Source: an uncultured bacterium (GTDB taxonomy: Bacteria > Cyanobacteriota > Vampirovibrionia > Gastranaerophilales > Gastranaerophilaceae). From it: a stretch of DNA of 64,000 nucleotides. A program made the position numbers and the translations under genes. Position 1 is the stretch's first letter. Each line of letters starts with the position of its first letter. Location: the NCBI GenBank assembly GCA_948964545.1, contig CAREDV010000003.1, positions 62,001-126,000 on the forward strand. Reading direction: 5' to 3'. Shown here one piece after another: positions 56,203 through 64,000 of this stretch. Under the pieces are notes generated by a model. It saw only the letters and a program-made list of their open reading frames with translations, was not told the origin of the DNA and did not search any database.

Positions 56203-56529
56203 ATGAATTTAGATAAAGAAACAATAGGTAAAAAAATAAGACAAATTCGCAAAGAGAAAGGGTTTTCGCAGGAAGAACTTTCCGAAAAAATTGATATTTC
56301 TCCACGCCACATGTGCACGATTGAAAACGGAAATTCTTTTCCCTCTATTGAAACCTTTATCAAAATTGCTGAAATTCTTGATATTAATATCAATGATTTT
56401 TTTAACTTGAACCTTGAAAGCAGTGATAATTTGAGAGCCGAAATTTATAATCTTATTCAAACTTCTACAGTCCATGAACTTAAATTAATACAAAATATTA
56501 TTACTGCAATTCATAATAATCGCGACTAA
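56203..56529 (+). CDS. XRE-family transcriptional regulator
   Basis: 108 residues. Residues 5-62 form a typical helix-turn-helix: IGKKIRQIRKEKGFSQEELS, EKIDISPRHMCTIENGNSFP and SIETFIKIAEILDININDF. The C-terminal 35 residues are helical and may dimerise. AGAGGT serves as RBS. The gene is divergent from the prepilin gene over an operator-like inverted repeat, and it is followed after 84 nt by the RND efflux operon, so it could control either side. Cotranscription with the efflux genes is possible, but they have their own promoter. Confidence 0.85.
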   Translation: MNLDKETIGKKIRQIRKEKGFSQEELSEKIDISPRHMCTIENGNSFPSIETFIKIAEILDININDFFNLNLESSDNLRAEIYNLIQTSTVHELKLIQNIITAIHNNRD

Positions 56530-56536
56530 ATTCTTA

Positions 56537-56566
56537 TTGACACAAACTCTGTTTTTATAATAAAAT
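56537..56566 (+). promoter_or_regulatory. Promoter of the RND efflux operon
   Basis: TTGACA (56537-56542), an 18-nt spacer and TAAAAT (56561-56566). An inverted repeat TGTTG/CAACA (56572-56587) lies at the likely start of transcription and could be an operator. Confidence 0.55.
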
Positions 56567-56613
56567 AAATGTGTTGCAAAAACAACATATATAAAATTAG
56601 ACAGGGAGAGCAA

Positions 56614-57783
56614 ATGAAGAAAAATATTATAATTTTTTTGTCGGTAATTGTTGCCGCTATTTTAATAAGGTACGGATTTTCATTATTCGGAAATATTATG
56701 CAGGGCAAAGCTATGAAAAACAAGCCTGCTCCGTCTGTTTCTATTCAGGAAGTTGAGCATCAGAAAGTTATCAGAAGTTTTGAAGCACCTGGAAGAATTG
56801 TTTCAAAATATAGAGTTGATGTTCTGGCGCGTATTTCAGGTTATCTTTTGAAAAGTTATTTTAAAGAGGGTGATTATGTAAAACAGGGGCAGGTTTTGTT
56901 CCAGATTGAACCGAATGAGTATGCAAACGCTTCTGCAAGTGCGGGTGCTAATGTGAAAAATTTGACAGCACAGTTAAGCTATGCTGAAAAGCAGCTTGCG
57001 CGTGCATCTGAACTTGTAAAAAAAGATTACATTGCAAAAGCGCAGTATGACCAGATGCTATCTAACAGAGATGCCTTAAAAGCCCAGCTTGCTTCAGCTC
57101 AGGCACAATATAATGATGCTAACAGAAATTTGGGATATACAAATGTTAAAGCTCCTGTTGACGGAAAAGTCGGTATAATTAATGTTACAGTCGGAAACTA
57201 CGTTTCGCCATCATCAGGTGCGCTTACAACTATTAATAGTACAAATCCGATTTATGTAACTTTCCCGCTTGATTCAAGTGATTTTCAAGCTTTGGCATCA
57301 GGTGACGGGGAAGCTAACAAAAGCAGGAGAGTTGAATTAATTCTTGCAGGCGGAACTAAATATAAAATTGACGGTGTACAGGATTTTCAGGACAACAAGG
57401 TTGATGCATCAACAGGTACGGTTACAATGCGTGCAACTTTTGATAACCCCGAAAATCAACTTATCCACGGTGAATTTGTGACAGTAAAACTTTTTGCCAA
57501 TAAACCTGTTGACGTTCCTGTTGCTCCAGTGACTGCAGTTATGGAAAATCAGGCAGGAAAATATGTTTATAAGCTTGATGATAATAATATTCCACAGCTT
57601 GTGTATGTAAAAGTCGGCGAGCAGAATGGACATAATTGGATTATCACCGAGGGGCTGCAAAAAGGTGACAGAATTATTACTGAGGGTTTCCAGAAAGTTA
57701 TACCTGGAAAGCCTGTTAAAATTGTGTCTGAAGAAGAAATGAAAAAAATTAAAACAGAACAAGTTACTGAAACTAAAAAATAA
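56614..57783 (+). CDS. RND efflux periplasmic adaptor (membrane fusion protein)
   Basis: 389 residues from the ATG at 56614 (CAGGGAGAG upstream); the earlier ATG at 56569 lies in the promoter leader. N-terminal anchor helix (IIIFLSVIVAAILIRYGFSL), lipoyl halves around a coiled-coil hairpin: RVDVLARISGYLLKSYFKEG, DYVKQGQVLFQIEPNEY, KQLARASELVKKDYIAKAQY, GYTNVKAPVDGKVGIINVTV. Beta-barrel and membrane-proximal domains follow to DRIITEGFQKVIPGKPV. It joins the inner-membrane pump to the outer-membrane channel. It is the first gene of a three-gene operon. Confidence 0.93.
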   Translation: MKKNIIIFLSVIVAAILIRYGFSLFGNIMQGKAMKNKPAPSVSIQEVEHQKVIRSFEAPGRIVSKYRVDVLARISGYLLKSYFKEGDYVKQGQVLFQIEPNEYANASASAGANVKNLTAQLSYAEKQLARASELVKKDYIAKAQYDQMLSNRDALKAQLASAQAQYNDANRNLGYTNVKAPVDGKVGIINVTVGNYVSPSSGALTTINSTNPIYVTFPLDSSDFQALASGDGEANKSRRVELILAGGTKYKIDGVQDFQDNKVDASTGTVTMRATFDNPENQLIHGEFVTVKLFANKPVDVPVAPVTAVMENQAGKYVYKLDDNNIPQLVYVKVGEQNGHNWIITEGLQKGDRIITEGFQKVIPGKPVKIVSEEEMKKIKTEQVTETKK

Positions 57784-57792
57784 AGGGATATA

Positions 57793-60700
57793 ATGGAAAA
57801 TTCAGGAAATTTATTTATAAAACGCCCCAAACTGGCGATAGTAATTTCGCTTGTAATTATGATTGCAGGCGCATTGATGATGTTAATGCTTCCTCTGGAA
57901 GAATACCCATCCATTACGCCTCCGCAGGTTGTTGTAACAGCTACTTATGCAGGTGCAAGTTCTGACGTTGTAGCTGATACCATTGCAGCTCCTGTTGAAG
58001 CGCAATTAAACGGGGTTGAGGATATGATTTATATGTCGTCAACTTCTCAAAACGGTCAGTATCAGCTGACTTTATATTTTAACATCGGTTCTGACCCTGA
58101 TATGGCGGTTGTTAACGTTCAAAACCAGCTGCAGCTTGTTACTCCTCGTCTTCCAGAAGAAGTTAAGCGTTACGGTTTGTCGGTTAAAAAATCAACTGGC
58201 GGCCCTGGTTTAATGATGATTGCAGTAAATTCTCCAACCCATACTTATGACTCTTTGTATGTTGCAAACTATGCGTCTATTTATATTAAAGACGAACTTG
58301 CGCGTATCAAAGGTGTTGGTAAAGTTCAGGTTTTCGGTTCTTCTGATTATTCTATGAGAATTTGGCTTGATGCAGGCAAAATGGCAAATTTGGGTGTATC
58401 GGTTTCCGAGGTTAATGCGGCAATTCAGTCGCAGAACACACAAGTTCCTGCGGGGGATTTGGGTGTTGAACCTATGAAAAATAAGCAGATGATTAAGCTT
58501 ACGATGCGTACTAAAGGCCGTTTGAAAGATGTAACAGAATTTGAAAATATTATTGTACGTTCAAAACCTGACGGTTCGCAGATTAGACTTAAAGATATTG
58601 CAAGAGTTGAACTCGGGGCTGAAAGTTATTCGTTCTTCTCCCGCAGAGGCGGTAAGGATACGGCTATTATTTCTATAAGCCAATTACCCGAGGCAAACGC
58701 TATTGACCTTTCTAAAAAAATCAGAGCAAAAATGGTTGAATTAAGCAAGAGTTTTCCGCAGGGAATTGTTTATGAGATTGCACGTGATGAAACAGAGTTT
58801 GTAAGTGAATCAATTAAAGAAGTTATATCTGCAATCGGACTTGCTGTTATTCTTGTAGGTTTGGTTACTTATTTGTTCTTAGGAAGCGGACGTGCAGCAT
58901 TAATTCCTTTTGCAGCAATCCCTGTTTCACTTGTCGGTGTATTTATATTTATGAACATATTAGGTTTCTCAATTAACCTGCTAATCCTTTTCGGACTTGT
59001 TCTTGCTGTAGGTCTGGTTGTTGACGATGCTATCGTTGTATTAGAAAACACACAAAGACATATTCAAGAGGGAAAAGACCCGAAAACGGCAACAGAAATT
59101 ACAATGAAAGAGGTTTTAAGCCCTGTTATTGCAACATCACTGGTGTTAATGGCGGTATTTGTGCCTGTATCTTTTATGTCAGGGATTACAGGACAGATGT
59201 TTAGACAATTTGCCCTGTGTATTGCATCTTCTATCGGGTTGTCGACGCTTGTTGCCTTGACTCTTGCACCTGCGCTTTGTGCGATGATTTTGAAGTCAGG
59301 TACGGAAAAAGCCGATTTTGAATTTATACAAAAATTTGATGACTGGTTTAACAACATAAGAGATAAATATCTTGAGGGTGTAAAAATATTTACAAATTCT
59401 GCAAAACTTACTATGACAGTATTAGCAGGCATTGTATTATTTACGCTTTTTATGTTCTTTTTAATTCCAAAAGGATTCTTACCGACTGAAGATAAAGGTG
59501 CTATATTTGCTCAAATTCAGCTCCCTGATGGTTCATCAGCGTCAAGAACAGAAATGGTTGCCAGTGAAGTTGAGAATAGAATTTTAAAAATCCCTGGAGT
59601 TAATACTACAATTAACCTTGTAGGGTTTTCTGGCGAAAATACTGCGTTGATTGTTGCGGAGTTAACGCCTTGGTCAAAACGTAAAAGCAAAGAGCTTCAG
59701 ATGCAGACTATCATGGGTAAAATGCAGAAAGAATTTGCAAATTATCCGTCTGCAACTATCGCAATATTTTCACCGCCTTCGATTTCAGGTTTGGGTATGT
59801 TCGGAGGTTTTGAATATCAATTGCTTGATAAGGGTGATAGAACATCTCAGGAACTTTATGATGAGGCTGTAAAACTTATTGCTGATGCCAATCAAGATTC
59901 AGCTTTTCAGATGGTATATACATCTTTCACCGCAAATTTACCTCAGTTGATGATTAAAGTTGATGAGGCAAAAGCTCTTGCACAGGGTGTTGATATATCA
60001 GAAATCTATTCAGCATTATCAGGATATTTTGGAAAATCTTATGTAAATGACTTTAACAAGTACGGCCGCGTTTACCGTGTATATTTGCAGGCAGATTCAG
60101 AATACAGAGAAAAACCTTCAGATATTGACAAAATTTATGTTAAAAACAGACAGGGCGGAATGGTTCCTTTGTCTGCGCTTGTAACTGTTAAAAACGTTGT
60201 CGGTCCTTATAGTATTACAAGGTTTAATATGTATCCGTCAATTACTATTAACGGTCAGGCGCGTGCGGGTGTCAGCTCAGGGCAGGCAATGAACGCAATG
60301 GAGAGAATTTCTGATGAAGTTTTACCGCGCGATATGGGTTATGCATGGGCAGGAAGTTCTTTGCAGGAAAAACAATCAAGCGGTCAAATCGGCCCTATCT
60401 TAGCAATGTCACTGGTATTTATCTATCTGTTTTTGGTAGGTTTGTACGAAAGCTGGATGCTTCCGATTGCGGTGCTTTTGATTTCACCTGTAGCATTAGT
60501 TGGAGCTTTGTTCTTCCAGTATGTTTCTGGTTATTCTTTGGACTTGTACTCTCAAATCGGGCTTGTTATGTTAATTGGTTTATCTACAAAGCAGGCTATT
60601 TTGATTATCGAGTTTGCTAAAGAGGCACACGAAAACGGAATGAGCATAATGGAATCAGCTATGCAGGCTGCAAAATTGAGATTTAGAGCCGTAATGATGA

Positions 60701-60903
60701 CAAATATTGCATTCATCTTAGGTTTGCTTCCGCTTGTATTTGCAAAGGGTGCAGGTGCAGCCAGCCGTAATTCTGTTGGTATGACAGTATTTGGCGGTAT
60801 GATGGCAGTTGCATTTATCGGAACTTTCCTTGTACCTGCGTTTTTCGTTATGGTTGAGAATTTAAAAGTTTATACAGCTAAAAAATTAAAAAAGGATAAA
60901 TAA
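57793..60903 (+). CDS. RND multidrug efflux transporter (HAE-1/AcrB type)
   Basis: 1036 residues, the normal size, with 12 membrane segments and two large periplasmic loops. Signatures: IKRPKLAIVISLVIMIAGAL, LEEYPSITPPQVVVTATYAG, FGLVLAVGLVVDDAIVVLEN (proton-relay Asp pair), GITGQMFRQFALCIASSIGL and QIGLVMLIGLSTKQAILIIE (the Lys of the relay). AAAGGG is the RBS. It takes hydrophobic drugs, bile salts or similar from the periplasm and inner membrane; the substrate set is not readable. The stop TAA is followed directly by the ATG of the outer-membrane gene. Confidence 0.95.
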   Translation: MENSGNLFIKRPKLAIVISLVIMIAGALMMLMLPLEEYPSITPPQVVVTATYAGASSDVVADTIAAPVEAQLNGVEDMIYMSSTSQNGQYQLTLYFNIGSDPDMAVVNVQNQLQLVTPRLPEEVKRYGLSVKKSTGGPGLMMIAVNSPTHTYDSLYVANYASIYIKDELARIKGVGKVQVFGSSDYSMRIWLDAGKMANLGVSVSEVNAAIQSQNTQVPAGDLGVEPMKNKQMIKLTMRTKGRLKDVTEFENIIVRSKPDGSQIRLKDIARVELGAESYSFFSRRGGKDTAIISISQLPEANAIDLSKKIRAKMVELSKSFPQGIVYEIARDETEFVSESIKEVISAIGLAVILVGLVTYLFLGSGRAALIPFAAIPVSLVGVFIFMNILGFSINLLILFGLVLAVGLVVDDAIVVLENTQRHIQEGKDPKTATEITMKEVLSPVIATSLVLMAVFVPVSFMSGITGQMFRQFALCIASSIGLSTLVALTLAPALCAMILKSGTEKADFEFIQKFDDWFNNIRDKYLEGVKIFTNSAKLTMTVLAGIVLFTLFMFFLIPKGFLPTEDKGAIFAQIQLPDGSSASRTEMVASEVENRILKIPGVNTTINLVGFSGENTALIVAELTPWSKRKSKELQMQTIMGKMQKEFANYPSATIAIFSPPSISGLGMFGGFEYQLLDKGDRTSQELYDEAVKLIADANQDSAFQMVYTSFTANLPQLMIKVDEAKALAQGVDISEIYSALSGYFGKSYVNDFNKYGRVYRVYLQADSEYREKPSDIDKIYVKNRQGGMVPLSALVTVKNVVGPYSITRFNMYPSITINGQARAGVSSGQAMNAMERISDEVLPRDMGYAWAGSSLQEKQSSGQIGPILAMSLVFIYLFLVGLYESWMLPIAVLLISPVALVGALFFQYVSGYSLDLYSQIGLVMLIGLSTKQAILIIEFAKEAHENGMSIMESAMQAAKLRFRAVMMTNIAFILGLLPLVFAKGAGAASRNSVGMTVFGGMMAVAFIGTFLVPAFFVMVENLKVYTAKKLKKDK

Positions 60904-62313
60904 ATGTATAAAAAAATATTACTTTTATTGTTAATATTAAGTATGGGAACTGTTTTCGCAGACGAAATCGGCAACAAGGTTAATGAAAAAGAATACCCTG
61001 AAGCAGAAGCAGTTTTGCCTAAAAAAACAGATAAAGCTGATTTTATTATTGAAGGTTCTGTCGAAAAAAATATTGACATGACGCTTGAAAAGTGTCTTGA
61101 GCTTGCTCTTGGCAACAACCCGCAGATTAATGCGGCATTTCATGATATTCTGGCGTCAGATGCACGTATAAAACAGGTTTGGTCAAATTATTTTCCGCAG
61201 TTAAGCTGGCAGACAGGCTACACCAGAATTCGTCAATTGCAGTTGTCTGACGCTTTAGGACAAAACCTTACATTTAATTACTATACACTAGGGCAGATAA
61301 CCCTGCAGCAAATGCTTTATGACTTCGGTGTAACTCAAAATCAGGCTACCATTAAACGTTTGGATTATGAAGCATACAAAACCACGCTTGCAGGAACTAT
61401 TAATGAAGTAATTTATCAGACTAAAGATGCTTATTACAATTTGTTGTATGCGTTTGAAAGTAAAAAAGTTGCGCAAGACACGGTTGATAAATTCGAAATG
61501 TTCTATAATCAGGCAAAAGCGTTTTACGAAATCGGTATGAATCCGAAAGTTGATGTTACAATTGCTGAGGTTAATTTAAGTAATGCAAAATTACAGCTTA
61601 TTCAGGCTGATAATGCTGTAAATCTTGCTGTTGCAAGATTGAATAATATAATGGGTGTTCCGTTTATTGACTCATATAATGTTCAGGAGCGTTTAAAATA
61701 TAGTCCTGTAGATGTGTCTTTTAACCAATCAATAGAAATTGCGCGTGAAGCTCGTCCTGAATTGAAACTTGCTGAAATAAAGGTTGAAAGTGCTAAACAG
61801 ACACTTAAGCTGGTGAAAAAATCATATTTTCCGACACTTTCTGTTGAGGGTCAATACCAGCGAGGCGGAAGATCTTGGAATAATAACTACGGTTATAATT
61901 TCGGCGGATACTTAAATTTCCCGACTATTAACGGAATGCTTATTAAAAACGAAATTAAGGAAGCAAGATATTTGTATGACAAAGAACTTGCAAATGCTAA
62001 GAATACGCAAAACCAGATTTATTTGGAAATTCAAAATGCATTTTTAAAGCTTCAGGAAAAGAAAAATCAAATGCCTGTTGCTATGTTAAATGTCAAAAAG
62101 TCTAAAGAAAATTACGAACTTTCATACGGCAGATACAGAGTCGGCGAGGCGAGCCCGACTGAGCTGAAAGATGCACAGATAAATTACCAGCAGGCGCAAT
62201 TAAGTTATTATAATGCTTTATACCAGTATAATTCTGCAAAAGCAGAGCTTGAAAAATCAATCGGTAAAAATATAGTTGCTGATTCGGATGATATTATAGA
62301 ATTGGGTGAATAA
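60904..62313 (+). CDS. TolC-family outer membrane efflux protein
   Basis: 469 residues. The signal peptide MYKKILLLLLILSMGTVFA is followed by a short variable part and then the two OEP repeats: MTLEKCLELALGNNPQINAA and, in the second half, FNQSIEIAREARPELKLAEI, KSYFPTLSVEGQYQRGG, and the long helices (SKENYELSYGRYRVGEASPT). It forms the outer-membrane channel of the pump. This gene and the diderm-type adaptor show that the cell has an outer membrane. The operon ends with a terminator about 20 nt after the stop. Confidence 0.92.
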   Translation: MYKKILLLLLILSMGTVFADEIGNKVNEKEYPEAEAVLPKKTDKADFIIEGSVEKNIDMTLEKCLELALGNNPQINAAFHDILASDARIKQVWSNYFPQLSWQTGYTRIRQLQLSDALGQNLTFNYYTLGQITLQQMLYDFGVTQNQATIKRLDYEAYKTTLAGTINEVIYQTKDAYYNLLYAFESKKVAQDTVDKFEMFYNQAKAFYEIGMNPKVDVTIAEVNLSNAKLQLIQADNAVNLAVARLNNIMGVPFIDSYNVQERLKYSPVDVSFNQSIEIAREARPELKLAEIKVESAKQTLKLVKKSYFPTLSVEGQYQRGGRSWNNNYGYNFGGYLNFPTINGMLIKNEIKEARYLYDKELANAKNTQNQIYLEIQNAFLKLQEKKNQMPVAMLNVKKSKENYELSYGRYRVGEASPTELKDAQINYQQAQLSYYNALYQYNSAKAELEKSIGKNIVADSDDIIELGE

Positions 62314-62332
62314 AATATTACGAATTGTAAAC

Positions 62333-62360
62333 TTGCCTGAAGTAAAAAAGGCAATTTTTT
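62333..62360 (+). terminator. Terminator of the efflux operon
   Basis: Arms TTGCCT and AGGCAA around a 10-nt loop with T6 after them. Confidence 0.75.
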
Positions 62361-62411
62361 CGAACTTATATCCTTTATATATATGTAAGAGATAAGAGAG
62401 AGAAAAAGAAA

Positions 62412-62672
62412 ATGGCAAACGGTCAATTCGGAACTTTGGTAAAAAGCGATAAAGTAAAAAAAGTAAGCGCAAAAGATATTACAAGTGCTAACTTAGAGGA
62501 TTATACATTTATTGGTAAAAATGATAAAAGAATGCGTTTCAATAACTCAAAAGACCCGATTTATTATGTATTTGATGTTATTGACAACAGACCAATTAAA
62601 ACTCTGGCAAAAGAATTCGTTAAAGATTCATTCTTTGAAGCAGTAAATTTCGTATCAAAAGTCGTTAGATAA
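62412..62672 (+). CDS. Hypothetical small protein, 86 aa
   Basis: No family recognised and no signal peptide. The basic N-terminal part (MANGQFGTLVKSDKVKKVSA) is followed by a mixed alpha/beta part (NLEDYTFIGKNDKRMRFNNS, then FDVIDNRPIKTLAKEF). It starts after a purine-rich stretch (AGAGAGAAAAAGAAA) that contains a weak RBS. A direct repeat of ATCAATTAGG-type sequence lies downstream. It probably has its own promoter (TATATCC/TATATAT region near 62370). Confidence 0.55.
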   Translation: MANGQFGTLVKSDKVKKVSAKDITSANLEDYTFIGKNDKRMRFNNSKDPIYYVFDVIDNRPIKTLAKEFVKDSFFEAVNFVSKVVR

Positions 62673-62735
62673 TCAATTAGGAAATCGGAAAAAGAGAAAA
62701 AGTTTTAGGAAATCAATTAGGGATAGGATAACAAA

Positions 62736-62762
62736 AAGACGGTCTATATGACCGTCTTATTT
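62736..62762. terminator. Terminator between the 62412 gene and the 62757 gene
   Basis: Arms AAGACGGTC and GACCGTCTT close a TATAT loop, with A5 before and T-rich sequence after. It can serve both converging genes. Confidence 0.7.
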
Positions 62763-63098
62763 ATTTACATCTGTTTTAGGTTCGTATTCTATGCCCATTT
62801 CTTTAAGTGTTCTTATAAAGTTCTGTGCACATATTTTTTGAGCTTCAGGTGGAACAATCCTCAAAATTTCTACTGTCTTTGAAATCACAGGGTCTTTATC
62901 ATACCAGCGGTTATTAGCATTAACAGGTTTTACCATTGCATAAAATTTGTCAACAGTTTCTTTTGAAACTTTTTCTTCAATTTTTTGCAGGAAAATTTCA
63001 GCCTGTGCTCTTAATTCTGTTTGATAGTTTCTTAAAAGCTCAATAACTTCCAGCAATAATGGATCGTGATCGTACCAGCGTTTATATGCAGGTGACAT
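62757..63098 (-). CDS. Small protein with two RWYDxDP repeats, 113 aa
   Basis: No known family. Two similar halves are visible: KRWYDHDPLLLEVIELLRN (residues 6-24) and NRWYDKDPVISKTVEILRI (about 62-80), each followed by a helix, so it looks like an internal duplication. It is soluble, with no signal peptide. The ATG overlaps the murA stop (TAATG), and it is therefore translationally coupled with murA. This suggests a role linked to peptidoglycan precursor synthesis, but only by context. Confidence 0.65.
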   Translation of the reverse strand: MSPAYKRWYDHDPLLLEVIELLRNYQTELRAQAEIFLQKIEEKVSKETVDKFYAMVKPVNANNRWYDKDPVISKTVEILRIVPPEAQKICAQNFIRTLKEMGIEYEPKTDVNK

Positions 63099-64000
63099 TA
63101 GAGTAAGCCCTCCGTAATTTTAGGTTCGACAGGAGTTGAAATGATTTCTTCATTTTTTCTTTCTATCTTCGCTCCTAATAATCTTAACTTACTTTCAAAA
63201 TTTTCGTATCCTCTATCTATATGATGTAGTTTTTCAATAGTAGAATTTCCGTCAGCCATTAATGCTGCGACAACAAGTGATGCGCCTGCTCTCAGGTCGC
63301 TTGCGCACAATGTTGCACCTGTAAGTTTTTTGACCCCCTTGATAATTGCATGGTTTCTGTCCTGATGAATATCAGCTCCCATTCTGCGAAGTTCTGGAAC
63401 TTGCATGAATCTGTTTTCATATAAGCTTTCTGTAATAATTCCAACTCCGTTTGCTGTTGTTAAAAGTGTCATTGCCATAGATTGCAAGTCAGTTGGGAAA
63501 CCAGGATAAGGCTGGGTTACATAGTTTATTGAATTAAGTCTGTTTCTGCAGGAAACTTCCAGAGAATTAGGCTCAATAAGCTTGATATTTGCGCCCATTT
63601 TTAAAAGTTTATCAGTAAAGAATGTCAAATGAGCAGGGAAAACCCCTTTAATTATTGCTTTTCCTTTAGTTGCTATAATTGCTGACATAAATGTACCAGC
63701 TTCAATTCTGTCAGGAATTGTAGTATATTCTATCGCATGTAGATTTTCCTGTTTAACACCGTTGATAACTATTTCAGAAGTTCCAGCCCCATTAATGTCT
63801 GCTCCCATTGAATTTAAAAAGTTTGCAAGGTCAACAATTTCTGGTTCTTGAGCTGCGTTTTGGATTGTTGTAGAACCTTCTGCTAATACAGAAGCTAACA
63901 TAAGGTTTTCTGTTGCTCCTACTGAAGGAATATCAAGGTATATGTTTGCTCCAGAAAGTTTTGAAGCTTTAGCATGAACATAGCCGTTTTCAATTTTGAT
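63098..64000 (-). CDS. murA: UDP-N-acetylglucosamine 1-carboxyvinyltransferase, 5' part cut by window edge
   Basis: The frame is open from the window end to a TAA at 63098-63100, giving 300 codons of the usual about 420. MurA blocks: SVGATENLMLASVLAEGSTT, QNAAQEPEIVDLANFLNSMG, ADI, TTIPDRIEAGTFM, HPYPGFPTD-type (TQPYPGFPTDLQSMAMTLLT), ENRFMQVPELRRMGADI, ASDLRAGASLVVAALMADGN and HIDRGYENFESKLRLLGAKI. It starts peptidoglycan synthesis by adding enolpyruvate to UDP-GlcNAc. The N-terminal part with the phosphoenolpyruvate Cys lies outside. The small RWYD-repeat gene follows with overlap. Confidence 0.95.
   Translation of the reverse strand: MKIENGYVHAKASKLSGANIYLDIPSVGATENLMLASVLAEGSTTIQNAAQEPEIVDLANFLNSMGADINGAGTSEIVINGVKQENLHAIEYTTIPDRIEAGTFMSAIIATKGKAIIKGVFPAHLTFFTDKLLKMGANIKLIEPNSLEVSCRNRLNSINYVTQPYPGFPTDLQSMAMTLLTTANGVGIITESLYENRFMQVPELRRMGADIHQDRNHAIIKGVKKLTGATLCASDLRAGASLVVAALMADGNSTIEKLHHIDRGYENFESKLRLLGAKIERKNEEIISTPVEPKITEGLL

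Noticed and set aside
1..64000. CRISPR arrays, rRNA genes and IS elements with intact ends
   Set aside because: No regularly spaced repeats, no rRNA-like segments and no complete transposase were found by eye; only fragments near 21.1-22.1 kb.

Overview
The window looks like a chromosome segment of a low-GC, diderm, non-photosynthetic relative of Cyanobacteria, most likely a gut Gastranaerophilales (Vampirovibrionia, 'Melainabacteria'). The reasons are: type IV prepilin-like proteins of the FTLAEVLITLG type, several small lineage-specific proteins with no recognisable family, a cobalamin-dependent class II ribonucleotide reductase, outer-membrane efflux components, and a bacterial class A RNase P RNA. 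This assignment is an inference from gene style; no rRNA gene is present to confirm it.

Layout. 1-6.6 kb: a partial GH3 hexosaminidase, an exported hydrolase-like protein, an aquaporin, PgeF, a folate branch operon (pabA with a pabB-pabC fusion) and three tiny exported proteins. 6.7-12.6 kb: envelope glycan genes (an Fn3-like/GT2 fusion, a TupA-like ATP-grasp/glycosyltransferase fusion), a YkgJ-like cysteine-cluster protein, an HD hydrolase and an ATP-grasp enzyme. 12.6-14.7 kb: a divergent ArsR repressor/heavy-metal ATPase pair. 14.7-24.4 kb: an accessory island that stops at the 3' end of the tmRNA gene. It holds a PD-(D/E)xK-like nuclease paired with a GHKL ATPase that carries a C-terminal HEPN-like (Ymh) domain, then RhuM, a ParB-methyltransferase, a frameshifted DUF5681 gene, transposase and serine-recombinase relics, a lipase with a divergent membrane protein, and a ribbon-helix-helix protein. 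24.4-42.2 kb: tmRNA, recA, rpmB, rarA, a prepilin, rnpB, a PrsA-like foldase, mfd and two glycan transferase genes. 42.2-56 kb: nrdJ, a prepilin gene broken by a G10 tract, a dicarboxylate symporter, ileS, fusA, uppS-rdgB and another prepilin under a strong operator-embedded promoter. 56-62.3 kb: an XRE regulator and a complete RND tripartite efflux operon. The end holds a small repeat protein and partial murA.

The most interesting signals are (1) the nuclease + GHKL-HEPN pair as a candidate defence system, preceded by a symmetric array of TTCCCTG/CAGGGAA sites; (2) the G10 tract at the leader of a prepilin gene, which looks like a phase-variation switch read in the OFF state; (3) a recurring layout in which a TATAAT-like box lies 6-7 nt before ATG with no Shine-Dalgarno, implying many leaderless mRNAs; and (4) a dispersed palindromic repeat family sitting against gene 3' ends.

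No CRISPR array and no complete tRNA or rRNA gene was found by eye. All similarity statements come from reading motifs, not from database searches.
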